Shown here: piece after piece, positions 28,998 to 37,199 of the stretch
Numbering within the stretch: the first letter of the stretch is position 1
Layout: the number at the start of each line of letters is the position of its first letter
Source of the DNA: Vibrio agarilyticus
GTDB taxonomy: Bacteria > Pseudomonadota > Gammaproteobacteria > Enterobacterales > Vibrionaceae
Direction: 5' to 3'
NCBI RefSeq assembly: GCF_012641465.1
Contig: NZ_JABAIK010000015.1
Coordinates: 1 to 64,000, forward strand
Length of the DNA stretch: 64,000 nt
Position numbers and translations under genes: made by a program
The notes under the pieces: generated by a model
The model's input: the letters and a program-made list of their open reading frames with translations, nothing else
Database searches by the model: none
What the model was told of the DNA's origin: nothing

Positions 28998-29028
28998 TGG
29001 CCCTATTTACACGAGTTAAATAGGGCCA
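28998..29028 (+). terminator. Hairpin after the phosphorylase gene
   Basis: TGGCCCTATTTA pairs perfectly with TAAATAGGGCCA around a 7-base loop. There is no good T-run directly after it, so it could be a terminator or an mRNA-stabilising hairpin before the symporter gene. Confidence 0.6.
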
Positions 29029-29085
29029 AGTTAAATTTTAAAGTACGTTTTCCAAGTGCATATCAAATGACAACGAAGGGTGCGT

Positions 29086-29103
29086 AAGTGATGAGTATCA
29101 CTT
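29086..29103. promoter_or_regulatory. CRP-like site upstream of the symporter gene
   Basis: AAGTGATGAGTATCACTT has the GTGA-N6-TCAC core of a CRP site, changing only the outermost T and A of the core half sites. It lies 115 bases upstream of the symporter start. Confidence 0.4.
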
Positions 29104-29217
29104 ATCACACTCGGTCATTCATAACAAAAATGCCGCTCTTTTGCGCAGCCCAAACCTCGTTAAGTCAGGGTGGGATATTGCATAAGATGCGGCGATATAG
29201 GGATGAAAGGTAATATA

Positions 29218-30744
29218 ATGAGTGATGCAATAAAAACAGCTGACGCTGTCGCAAGAGACGAGGTCGTGCATTACGCCACCGCGCAAGAAGATAAAGTGCC
29301 ACTGCTGCAAAAAATCGCGTTCGGTGTCGGCTCACTAGCCAACCAGCTATTCTCAGCGGCGCTTGGTGTCTTTATGGTTGTGCTCGTAATGGGCCTTGGT
29401 ATGGATCCACTGCTGGTGGGTATTTTGGGTGCGGTGCCACGTATCTTTGATGCCATCACCGATCCATTAATGGGCTACATTTCCGATAACTCACGTACTC
29501 GATTTGGACGTCGTCGCCCGTTTATTTTTGCTGGCGCTGTGATCACAGGTGCCGCATTCATGCTGATGTGGCAACTTTACCCAGAAAACGGTGAGAGTTA
29601 TAACTTCGTCTATTTCTTGGTGTTATCACTGCTGTTCTACTTGGGTTATACGATTTTTGCGACCCCTCTGATTGCTTTAGGCTACGAAATGAGCCCAGAT
29701 TTCCATGAGCGTACACGCATCATGGCGGTCTCTCAGTGGATTGGCCAACTTGCTTGGGTGATTGCGCCTTGGTTCTGGGTAGTGATTTACGATCCTAGCT
29801 TGTTCAGCTCTGCGGCCGAAGGCGCACGAGAAATGGCGATCTGGGTCGGCCTATTCTGTTTGGTTCTTGGTGTGATCCCTGCGCTGTTCTGTAAAGAGCG
29901 CGTATTGCCTGCGCGCGCCGCTGAAGCGCTGTCACTATCGTCTCTTCGCGATACCATGGTTAAGTTCTTCACTGGTATTTGGCAAACATTCAAATGTCTG
30001 CCTTTCGTTCAGCTTTGCAGTGCAACATTTTTGGTGTTTAACGGCTTTCAGACTGTAGCGCAATTCTCATTCTTCATTATCGTTTTCTACGTATTTAATG
30101 GCGATCAAGGCGCGGCAGGTACGTGGCCGGCGTGGTTTGGTACTATCAGTTCGCTTTGTACCTGTTTGCTTGTGATCCCATTCATCACCAAGCTGTCGCA
30201 AAAAATGGATAAGAAAAACGCATTTATTGTGGCAACGTTGATCTCGATTGTAGGCTACGTTATGCGCTGGTGGGCATTTGAGCAGGCATTGAACGAAGAG
30301 ACGCGTTGGATGATGTTTGTGTCGTTGCCATTGATGACATTTGGTATCGGCGGCCTGTTTACTATCATGATGTCGATGACAGCGGACGTGTGCGATCTGG
30401 ATGAACTGAACACAGGTGAGCGCCGTGAAGGGATCTTTGGCGCGGTGTATTGGTGGTTCGTCAAACTAGGAACCGCAATTGCTGCGTTGTTATCCGGTTA
30501 TATCTTGAGTGCGATTGGTTACAGCCGCTTGGAAGAGTTGCGCAGTGGCTTGCAAGCAGGAGAACAGCTGCTCAACATGCCAGAAGCGGTTGAAATCATG
30601 AACCTTATGCGTATAGGCGATATTGCTGTACCTGTTGTGACCGCGTTACTCGCGATTTGGGTGATGTGCAAATATGACTTTACCGAAGCTCGCGCCCACG
30701 AAGTGCGTGCAGAATTGGAAAAGCGCCGCGGTAAGCTTGCTTAA
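29218..30744 (+). CDS. GPH-type sugar:cation symporter (MFS)
   Basis: The ATG at 29218 has AAAGG upstream and gives a 508-residue protein with about 12 membrane segments. A longer frame to 29170 lacks a signal. The GPH family signature is clear: FDAITDPLMGYISDNSRTRFGRRRPF near residues 75-105, and MMSMTADVCDLDELNTGERREGIF in the second half. It is the MelB-type carrier family that imports glycosides with Na+ or H+. Placed between the phosphorylase gene and the other glucan genes, it probably imports laminaribiose or short laminari-oligosaccharides. No operator of the locus type is visible in front of it, but a CRP-like site is. Confidence 0.85.
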   Translation: MSDAIKTADAVARDEVVHYATAQEDKVPLLQKIAFGVGSLANQLFSAALGVFMVVLVMGLGMDPLLVGILGAVPRIFDAITDPLMGYISDNSRTRFGRRRPFIFAGAVITGAAFMLMWQLYPENGESYNFVYFLVLSLLFYLGYTIFATPLIALGYEMSPDFHERTRIMAVSQWIGQLAWVIAPWFWVVIYDPSLFSSAAEGAREMAIWVGLFCLVLGVIPALFCKERVLPARAAEALSLSSLRDTMVKFFTGIWQTFKCLPFVQLCSATFLVFNGFQTVAQFSFFIIVFYVFNGDQGAAGTWPAWFGTISSLCTCLLVIPFITKLSQKMDKKNAFIVATLISIVGYVMRWWAFEQALNEETRWMMFVSLPLMTFGIGGLFTIMMSMTADVCDLDELNTGERREGIFGAVYWWFVKLGTAIAALLSGYILSAIGYSRLEELRSGLQAGEQLLNMPEAVEIMNLMRIGDIAVPVVTALLAIWVMCKYDFTEARAHEVRAELEKRRGKLA

Positions 30745-30763
30745 TCAATAACTGAAATAAACA

Positions 30764-30798
30764 AAAAGCTAAGGTTCGTAAAGGGCCTTAGCTTTTTT
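30764..30798 (+). terminator. Symporter gene terminator
   Basis: AAAAGCTAAGG (30764 onward) pairs with CCTTAGCTTTT (30786 onward), with T-run TTTTTT at the end. Confidence 0.88.
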
Positions 30799-30819
30799 AT
30801 TGTCATCCCCAAATGGGTG

Positions 30820-31087
30820 TATACCCAAGTAACCTCAAGATGCGAGGTTCAGCGAGAATGACTTGGTTTGTCAGTGAGGCGAGGATTTGAAGATTGAGTG
30901 GTTCTCAATCGAAAATCGTCAACAAAGCTGATGAGCCAAGACAGCTCGCCCTTTGGGAGCCAATCACTGAACTGATAGCGGCGTTAAACAACTTGAAAAT
31001 AGACTCGCTATTTCGCTGCGTTGCTTGCCTTGCTCTCAGCTCAGTGAGCTGGCTCTGAATCCTGCATCTTGAGGTCACTTGGGTATA
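30820..31087. mobile_element. MITE-like element, 268 bp, with 24-bp terminal inverted repeats
   Basis: The left end (30820-30843) begins TATACCCAAGTAACCTCAAG. The right end (31064-31087) is its reverse complement with one change. No coding capacity is seen inside. The element is flanked by the symporter terminator and an ERIC whose TATA overlaps the right end. A shorter relative of the right part is at 49731-49831. Confidence 0.7.
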
Positions 31088-31233
31088 TACCCGTCCTACT
31101 TGAAGTTGCAGGGGTTTTGACGAGCACTCACACACCTCATCAGATAGTCTATCTATGTTCACGAAGTGTTCACAAAGTGTTCAGAGGCTTTGTTCGCTGG
31201 TTGCCTACCTGGTTCTCAAGTTGTTTGGGTATC
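31086..31233 (+). repeat. ERIC element with two 11-bp inserts (148 bp)
   Basis: It starts TATACCCGTCCTACTTGAAG and ends AAGTTGTTTGGGTAT. The site where other copies have one TTCACGAAGTG here has TTCACGAAGTG followed by TTCACAAAGTG. Confidence 0.85.
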
Positions 31234-31241
31234 GAAAAGTA

Positions 31242-32579
31242 CTAAAACTTAAATTTGGTCCACGCTTTAGAACGCCAACGGCACGCCATGATGATGCCAC
31301 GGACCCATTCATCAAGCGCAAACGCCATCCAAACGCCAAAAACGCCGTAACCCCAGTGAATTCCCCAAAGGTAAGAAAACGCCACCCCGAGGCCCCACAT
31401 GCTCAAAATACCAATTTGGACTGGGAATTTCACATCTCCCGCGCCTTTTAGCGCGGAAATAAACACCAAGTTAAATACACGTCCCGCTTCAAGCAAAATA
31501 GCCCCAAGCAGTAAGCTCGCCGTTAAGCTCAGAATTTCCGGTTGCTGGGTAAAAGCGTCCAGTATTGGTTCGCGGCATAGGTAAATCAGGGTTGTGATAA
31601 GAGTTGACGCAACAAAACCTACCGCGTAGTAGATTTGCACGCGCTTGAGAATTGAATCTACCCATCCTCGACCAATGTAATAGCCAGTTTGAATTTGCGC
31701 CGCTTGACCAATCGCCAGTGCAAACGCAAATGAGAAACGACCAATGTTTTGCGCATAGGTAAAAGCGGCTAGGGCGGATGTTCCCATTTGAACAATGAAG
31801 TAAACGATATAGATCTGTGCCAAATTATACGACAACATTTCTCCTGCATTCATGCCGCCGATCTTGAGTATTTTGCTATAGACTGATTTAGGAACCGTTT
31901 TCATATTACGTAACGGCAGCTCTATGCTGCTGCGTTTGACAATAATGATCAGCAATAGAGTGCCGATTAACTGGCTGACCACGGTTGCAACCGCAACGCC
32001 GGTTACGCCAAATACCGGGATCCCAAACGGTTGATAGAGCGCAATGTAGTTACCAAGAATGTTGATCACGCCACTGATAAGGTTGACCAGCATCGGTGAG
32101 CGAGAGTGACCATAGCTGCGCAAAATCGTGGTTAGAACGATACCAATGGTCACGTTGAACGTCATGGCACCTGCGATGACTAAATACTCGCGCGCGTACC
32201 CCTCAACTTGGCTTTCAAGGCCGTAATAAGGCAGAAGATAAAGCGCCCCTAACACCGCAATAATACTAAGACACAGGCCGACGACAATTGACAGCGCAAT
32301 ACTGGCAACGCCAACGTCAATCGACTCTTTATGGCGTTCAGCGCCGTTATACTGCGCAATCAGAATGCCCGTACCGCTGCTGATAAAGCTTGAAATTATG
32401 ATCAGGAAAAAGGTGATTTGAGTGATCACACCCACTGCTGAAACCGCTTTATCGGAAAAACTACTGAGCATGAACACATCGCTTGTGCCGAGCGCGGTAC
32501 GCAGCAAAATTTCAATCAAAATCGGCCAAGCTAACGCCGTGATTGTCATTCTGCGATGAATATTTTGCTTTTCAGACAT
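31242..32579 (-). CDS. MATE family transporter
   Basis: This 445-residue integral membrane protein has about 12 hydrophobic segments and two MATE halves, the first with TALAWPILIEILLRTALGTSDVFMLSSFSDKAVSAVGV. MATE proteins export drugs or metabolites in exchange for Na+ or H+. The start has AAAGG upstream. No operator is visible, and it is transcribed against the glucan genes, so it may simply be a passenger between the two parts of the locus. The substrate is unknown. Confidence 0.85.
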   Translation of the reverse strand: MSEKQNIHRRMTITALAWPILIEILLRTALGTSDVFMLSSFSDKAVSAVGVITQITFFLIIISSFISSGTGILIAQYNGAERHKESIDVGVASIALSIVVGLCLSIIAVLGALYLLPYYGLESQVEGYAREYLVIAGAMTFNVTIGIVLTTILRSYGHSRSPMLVNLISGVINILGNYIALYQPFGIPVFGVTGVAVATVVSQLIGTLLLIIIVKRSSIELPLRNMKTVPKSVYSKILKIGGMNAGEMLSYNLAQIYIVYFIVQMGTSALAAFTYAQNIGRFSFAFALAIGQAAQIQTGYYIGRGWVDSILKRVQIYYAVGFVASTLITTLIYLCREPILDAFTQQPEILSLTASLLLGAILLEAGRVFNLVFISALKGAGDVKFPVQIGILSMWGLGVAFSYLWGIHWGYGVFGVWMAFALDEWVRGIIMACRWRSKAWTKFKF

Positions 32580-32817
32580 AGAAGATTGACCTTTAAAACA
32601 GCAAAAATTGCCGCGTGATAATTCACGAGGCGGTTAAAAATGGAGTGAAATTGCGCGAGGATTGTAACGTTTTTTTGTGATCTAGGCAGCTTTTTTACGC
32701 AGTGAATGGTGGTGGATTGAGCGAAAAATTTCTTCGAATTATCATCAGGAAAGAATTATCCATATCGTATTGCTTTTGAAACAATAGCGATACTTTGAAG
32801 CCACTCGCATATTTTTT

Positions 32818-32829
32818 GAAAGCGCTTTA
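32818..32829. promoter_or_regulatory. LacI-type operator 3
   Basis: GAAAGCGCTTTA, distal site, 235 bases upstream of the lipoprotein start. Confidence 0.65.
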
Positions 32830-32984
32830 AATAAAACGTTAAAGTTAGCGCTGATGAACAGCACCAATTTTGAGACGGGAGATCACTAAATTCAGCATTG
32901 GTGCTGAAAGAAACGTGATTGCGGCTTAACTATCCTCATTCGCCCATTGCGCACTGCGGTCGATAAGCAGAACATAACTCAAAA

Positions 32985-32996
32985 GAAAGCGCTTCC
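32985..32996. promoter_or_regulatory. LacI-type operator 4
   Basis: GAAAGCGCTTCC, 68 bases upstream of the lipoprotein start. Confidence 0.65.
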
Positions 32997-33063
32997 TATG
33001 AGTTCGTAATTGACGAACATAAAAGCGCTGTAACGTGAATACAAAACGAGAAGGAATGAGTTT

Positions 33064-35373
33064 ATGCAGTTTAATAATCGCAAATTTAAACTCGCTAACG
33101 CGACGTTGATGGCAGCATTAGCACTTGCCATGACTGGCTGTAATGACGATGACGATAATAAAGGTGGCTCTGAAAACCCAAATCCACAAGTGGAAGGGTA
33201 TGTTGCTGACAAAGGCTTCCATATCGACCCAACGACAGCGCTATTTAGCGGCGCGGAAACACCAGAATTTGTGGTTCCTACTGGTGCATCAACTCCGATC
33301 ATCACTTCAGACACCGCAGTGAAATCAACCGAAAATCGTCAGGTGGTTCAATTTACCACAGTTGCAGAGGTTGGACTGGTTGCGGGCTTTAAGCTTGAAG
33401 AATTAGCCATTGATTCATTTGCTGAAGCATCAACACTTGAGTTCGATTTGCGTTCCGTTGGCGCGGTAAATGGCGTTGCAACCATTGCTGACGTGAGCTG
33501 GAAGTTTGTCGCTGAAGGTAAGAATGGTGCGGGCGAAAATGCGGTGGCTAGCATTGACTTGACCAAAGCGGCGAGCGGTGAATGGCAGCACTATGTCGTG
33601 AAACTCGCGGATCTGAAAGCGGCAAACGCTGAACTTGCTTCTATCGATGCTATCAAAGTTTATCCAACGTCTGCATCAACGGTTTATAACTTGGATAACG
33701 TTGCGATTTACCCAGAGTACCGCGACTCAGAAGGCCCAGTGCTCACACTGAAAGGCGACGCTGTGATGACTCAGCTTAACTACGCTGATGCGGTTGATAC
33801 CTTTGAAGACCCAGGTTACACCGTGGTTGATAATGTCGATGATGCTTCTGCGATTGTGGTGAAAACCACCTATGGCGACACAGGTGAAGTCGACGGCGAT
33901 AAGAATGGTCAATACCAAATCATTTACAGCTCTGTTGATACCGCAGGTAACTACGGCAAGCCGGTAACTCGTATCGTTAATATCGAAGCAGCGCCAGATG
34001 TTGGTGAAGAAGATGAAACACCGCCTGTGGTCACACTTGTCGGCCCAAGCACAGTTCGTGTTCAATTAGGCGGCGTTTACACAGAGCAAGGCGCTACTGC
34101 GCAGGACAATATTGATGGTGCGATTGAGGCGAATAAAGTCGCCATCAGTGGTCAAGTTGATGTCAATACAGTGGGTAATTACACCATTACTTACACCGCA
34201 ACGGATGCTGCAGGTAACGTAGGCACGGCAACTCGTACGGTTATCGTTTACGAAGCGGGCGAAGTGACGAACCTCATTGTCAATGGCGATTTTGAAGCAG
34301 AACTTGGTGAGACTTGGGTCCTTCAAGAGGGTGTAGGCACGACTGAGATTGTTGATGGTCAATTGGTCATTTCTGACTACAAGCCGGGTGCTTCATGGCA
34401 ACCACGCTTAGTTCAATCTAACGTGAAGTTTGAAGTGGGCGAAACCTATGTTGTCAGCTTTGATGCAAAAGTGGGTGAAGCGCGCAATATCGTATTGCAA
34501 GTAGGTGAGCTGCTTACAACGGACCCATGGTACGCACCGTTTATGGATGACACCACTGTGGCTATCACGACTGACATGACGCGTCACTCAGTGCAGTTTA
34601 CCGCCAAAGAAGCGGCAGCCAATGCAGGTCATGTGATTTTTGCAATTGGTGGTGGCGCAGCAACACCAGTGACGCTTGATAATATTAGCGTCACCACAGT
34701 TACGCCAGAGATGATTGCGCCAGAGCTAACGCTAGAAGGTGATACTGTGCGCATCGCAGTGGGTGAGCAATACGTTGAACCTGGTTACGAAGCGATGGAT
34801 AACATCGATGGTGATTTGACGGCGTCTGTTGATGTTGTAGGCGATGATTTCGACACATCAGTCCCAGGAACCCATGTAATTACATACTCTGTCGAGGACA
34901 GCCATGGCAATATCTCGACCGCGAAGCGCACAGTTTATGTTGTGGGCGATGTAAGCGAACTTATTACCAATGGTGACTTCTCATCAGAGCTAGACGGCTG
35001 GTTACAGTTTAATGGCGTGGATGCATCATTTGTTGAAGGCGCACTGAAGTTTTCAACGGGTGTGATTAAGCAAGAGCGTTTTGCTAAAGGCCAATTTGTA
35101 GGCGGTGAAAAGCTAATGTTGAGCTTCCGTTTGAAAGGTGCCTTTACCCCAGGTGGTGTGTTTAAAGCCGGTGTGCACGCTGAAATGCCAGAAGGTACGC
35201 CAGCTGTATCAACTTGGAAAGATTACCCAACAATTTCTGCTGATTGGGAAAAGATTGAAATTCCAGTGACCTTGCCTGAGGGCGTAGAATCACTATCACT
35301 TGAAATGTTGATTGCTGGTCCTGCAGGTCAGGAAGTTTATCTCGACGATGTTTCGCTGAAGCCAGTAAATTAA
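33064..35373 (+). CDS. Glucan-binding lipoprotein with CBM-like and Ig-like (DUF5011) domains, no catalytic domain
   Basis: AAGGA precedes the ATG. The 769-residue product starts with a lipoprotein signal (MAALALAMTGC, lipid cysteine 27, next residue Asn). Residues about 40-220 are a beta-sandwich like family 6/35 carbohydrate-binding modules. Two DUF5011/bacterial Ig-like modules follow (GPSTVRVQLGGVYTEQGATAQDNID, about 230-400), then a CBM4_9-like module beginning NLIVNGDFEAELGETW (about 405-550), another Ig-like module, and a final CBM4_9-like module from NGDFSSELDGW. No glycosidase motif was seen. It is likely a surface protein that binds laminarin. It is the paralogue of the gene at 47327, with the same order and almost the same length. 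Confidence 0.75.
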   Translation: MQFNNRKFKLANATLMAALALAMTGCNDDDDNKGGSENPNPQVEGYVADKGFHIDPTTALFSGAETPEFVVPTGASTPIITSDTAVKSTENRQVVQFTTVAEVGLVAGFKLEELAIDSFAEASTLEFDLRSVGAVNGVATIADVSWKFVAEGKNGAGENAVASIDLTKAASGEWQHYVVKLADLKAANAELASIDAIKVYPTSASTVYNLDNVAIYPEYRDSEGPVLTLKGDAVMTQLNYADAVDTFEDPGYTVVDNVDDASAIVVKTTYGDTGEVDGDKNGQYQIIYSSVDTAGNYGKPVTRIVNIEAAPDVGEEDETPPVVTLVGPSTVRVQLGGVYTEQGATAQDNIDGAIEANKVAISGQVDVNTVGNYTITYTATDAAGNVGTATRTVIVYEAGEVTNLIVNGDFEAELGETWVLQEGVGTTEIVDGQLVISDYKPGASWQPRLVQSNVKFEVGETYVVSFDAKVGEARNIVLQVGELLTTDPWYAPFMDDTTVAITTDMTRHSVQFTAKEAAANAGHVIFAIGGGAATPVTLDNISVTTVTPEMIAPELTLEGDTVRIAVGEQYVEPGYEAMDNIDGDLTASVDVVGDDFDTSVPGTHVITYSVEDSHGNISTAKRTVYVVGDVSELITNGDFSSELDGWLQFNGVDASFVEGALKFSTGVIKQERFAKGQFVGGEKLMLSFRLKGAFTPGGVFKAGVHAEMPEGTPAVSTWKDYPTISADWEKIEIPVTLPEGVESLSLEMLIAGPAGQEVYLDDVSLKPVN

Positions 35374-35400
35374 TCCATTAATAAACATTGATGTTACGAC

Positions 35401-35429
35401 AAGGCGCCTGAAGTTCAGGCGCCTTTTTT
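35401..35429 (+). terminator. Terminator after the CBM lipoprotein gene
   Basis: AAGGCGCCTGAA pairs with TTCAGGCGCCTT, followed by a T-run. Confidence 0.9.
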
Positions 35430-35472
35430 GTTGTCATCCTAAACCACCGCCTTTGGCGGGTCGGAATTCAAT

Positions 35473-35610
35473 TATCCCCGTCCTACTTGAATTTGCAGCG
35501 TTGTTGGCTGACTCTCACAAACCTCATTACATAGTTAGTCTATGTTCACGAAGTGCTCAGAGGCTTTGCTCGTTTGCCGCCTACCTGCATCTTCAAGTTG
35601 TTTGGGTATA
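35473..35610 (+). repeat. ERIC element with one 11-bp insert (138 bp)
   Basis: 127-base ERIC plus one TTCACGAAGTG insert, exactly 138 bases. It lies between the lipoprotein gene and the GH16 gene. Confidence 0.88.
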
Positions 35611-35721
35611 GAGCGGGTATATGAGCAAGAACGTAGGGTGCGACATGAAGCAATAAAAATGCCTTATAGCGTCACAAATTGGCACTGTTCTTCTATCAAA
35701 TTAGTGTAAATTTGACAAAAT

Positions 35722-35733
35722 GAAAGCGTTTTC
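35722..35733. promoter_or_regulatory. LacI-type operator 5
   Basis: GAAAGCGTTTTC, ending 20 bases before the GH16 start. It has one base changed in the centre. Confidence 0.6.
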
Positions 35734-35753
35734 AAAATGGTCAGAGTAACACG

Positions 35754-36806
35754 ATGTTAGATACAAAATTTGCAAAATTGCCGCTTGCCGCGCTTTGCAG
35801 CAGCGCGATATTAATGGGCTGTGGCGGTTCAGATTCTAGCCCTAGCAAACCCACACCAGAAGAGCCAAAACCCAATGAAAAAGGCTGGGTAATGGTGTGG
35901 AATGACGAGTTCAGTGGCACTGAAATTGACACCACCAAGTGGGGATGGGAAGAGAACTGTTGGGGTGGCGGTAACGGTGAGCAGCAGTGCTATACCGACC
36001 GAGCGAAAAACTCATTTGTTCAAGACGGTATGCTCAATATTGTGGCCATTCAAGAGAGCTTTACCGGGCCGAATAACCCAGATGGCAACCCAGGTACGGT
36101 CACTTTGCCTTATACATCGGCGCGTCTACGTACTATGAATCTCGGCGATTGGACTTACGGCCGATTTGAAATTCGCGCTAAGCTACCATCAGGTCAAGGC
36201 ACTTGGCCTGCGATCTGGATGCTACCGACCGATTACGTTTACGGTGGCTGGGCTGCCTCTGGTGAAATTGACATTATGGAAGCGGTGAATCTAGGCGCAG
36301 CCTCTGACGATACCGACACTCCAGGAATGGCCGGTCAACCAGAGCGCCGCATTCACGGCACTCTTCACTATGGCGCAGCGTGGCCAAACAACACCAGTTC
36401 TGGCGCAGAATACTATCTACCCAATGGGGTGAACCCAGCAGAGGGTTTCCATACCTACGCAGTTGAATGGGAAAAAGACGAAATTCGTTGGTATGCCGAT
36501 GATGTGCACTACGCTACGCAGCGTTCAAGCGGTTGGTATAGTCATTATCAAGAAAATGGCCAATGGGTGACAGGTCAAGCGGACGCGCCATTTAATCAAG
36601 ATTTCCACATCTTGCTTAACTTAGCCGTAGGCGGTTCATGGGCAGGTAATACCAACGAAAAAGGCATTGACCCTAATATTTTCCCACAAACCATGCTAGT
36701 GGATTTTGTGCGCGTCTATGAGTGCGCGGCAGACCCACAAACCGGTCACGGCTGTGCCACCATTTCACCTGACGCGGAATTTGTTCAAGGACGTCCTGCG
36801 CCATAG
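35754..36806 (+). CDS. GH16 endo-beta-1,3-glucanase (laminarinase), lipoprotein
   Basis: The 350-residue product begins with a lipoprotein signal (AALCSSAILMGC, lipid cysteine 23). A short Ser/Pro/Glu linker leads to one GH16 domain from about residue 40 to 335, with WNDEFSGTEIDTTKW at its start. The catalytic motif GEIDIMEAV has E171 (nucleophile), D173 and E176 (acid/base). The enzyme should cut internal beta-1,3 bonds of laminarin outside the inner membrane. It is highly similar over the whole domain to the larger GH16 at 42966, but lacks its C-terminal CBM-like part. An operator ends 20 bases before the ATG. Confidence 0.9.
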   Translation: MLDTKFAKLPLAALCSSAILMGCGGSDSSPSKPTPEEPKPNEKGWVMVWNDEFSGTEIDTTKWGWEENCWGGGNGEQQCYTDRAKNSFVQDGMLNIVAIQESFTGPNNPDGNPGTVTLPYTSARLRTMNLGDWTYGRFEIRAKLPSGQGTWPAIWMLPTDYVYGGWAASGEIDIMEAVNLGAASDDTDTPGMAGQPERRIHGTLHYGAAWPNNTSSGAEYYLPNGVNPAEGFHTYAVEWEKDEIRWYADDVHYATQRSSGWYSHYQENGQWVTGQADAPFNQDFHILLNLAVGGSWAGNTNEKGIDPNIFPQTMLVDFVRVYECAADPQTGHGCATISPDAEFVQGRPAP

Positions 36807-36872
36807 TGCCAATACTCGGCTGATTTGAGCGAGTAGTACTAACGTTTTTTCATTGTTATTCCATTATCGACC

Positions 36873-36897
36873 AAATCGCCTTCGGGCGATTTTTTTT
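36873..36897 (+). terminator. GH16 gene terminator
   Basis: AAATCGCC-TTCG-GGCGATTT with a T-run. Confidence 0.9.
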
Positions 36898-36904
36898 ACC
36901 TTTC

Positions 36905-37080
36905 TATACCCAAACGACTATTTACCAAAAGACTTGTCGACGTATATCCAAATAACGTGCGGACGCAGGTCGGCGGCAAATAAATAAAGCTTCTGAGCAT
37001 AGACACTTTGTAATGGGGTTTATGGTTGTCATGCTTTTTGTCGTCACAAGATGCGCTGCAAGACAAGTGGGAAGGGTTTA
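36905..37080 (-). repeat. Degenerate ERIC element, inverted orientation
   Basis: It begins TATACCCAAACGACT and has CTTCTGAGCATAGACA in the core, the reverse complement of the ERIC order seen elsewhere. The end is eroded and its limit is uncertain. Confidence 0.5.
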
Positions 37081-37107
37081 TGCCATCAGGCGGCAAAAGC
37101 AAATAAA

Positions 37108-37139
37108 AAACCCTTTCTTCACACTGTAAGAAAGGGTTT
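37108..37139 (-). terminator. GH3 gene terminator
   Basis: AAACCCTTTCTT pairs with AAGAAAGGGTTT. On the minus strand the stem is followed by TTTTTTATTT. Confidence 0.85.
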
Positions 37140-37199
37140 GATACGCAGTCAACTTAACGCTACAACATTTGCTGCAACGTTAAGTAGTGACTTAACGGA

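Larger units (their letters stand above)
32580..33063. other. Divergent intergenic region with two LacI-type operators
   Basis: About 480 bases between the MATE gene and the CBM lipoprotein gene. Only the two operators (32818, 32985) stand out. The rest is AT-rich and holds no gene. Confidence 0.5.
36807..37199. other. Convergent intergenic region between GH16 and GH3 genes
   Basis: About 390 bases holding two terminators and an old inverted ERIC. No gene is supported here. Confidence 0.5.

Noticed and set aside
29170-29217. Longer start for the symporter
   Set aside because: The added residues are Cys/Gly-rich without a signal. AAAGG supports 29218.
31155-31451. 98-residue plus-strand frame across ERIC and the MATE gene
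   Set aside because: It reads through the repeat and is the shadow of the MATE gene on the other strand.
36905-37080. Independent small RNA gene between GH16 and GH3
   Set aside because: The order of motifs matches an inverted, eroded ERIC.
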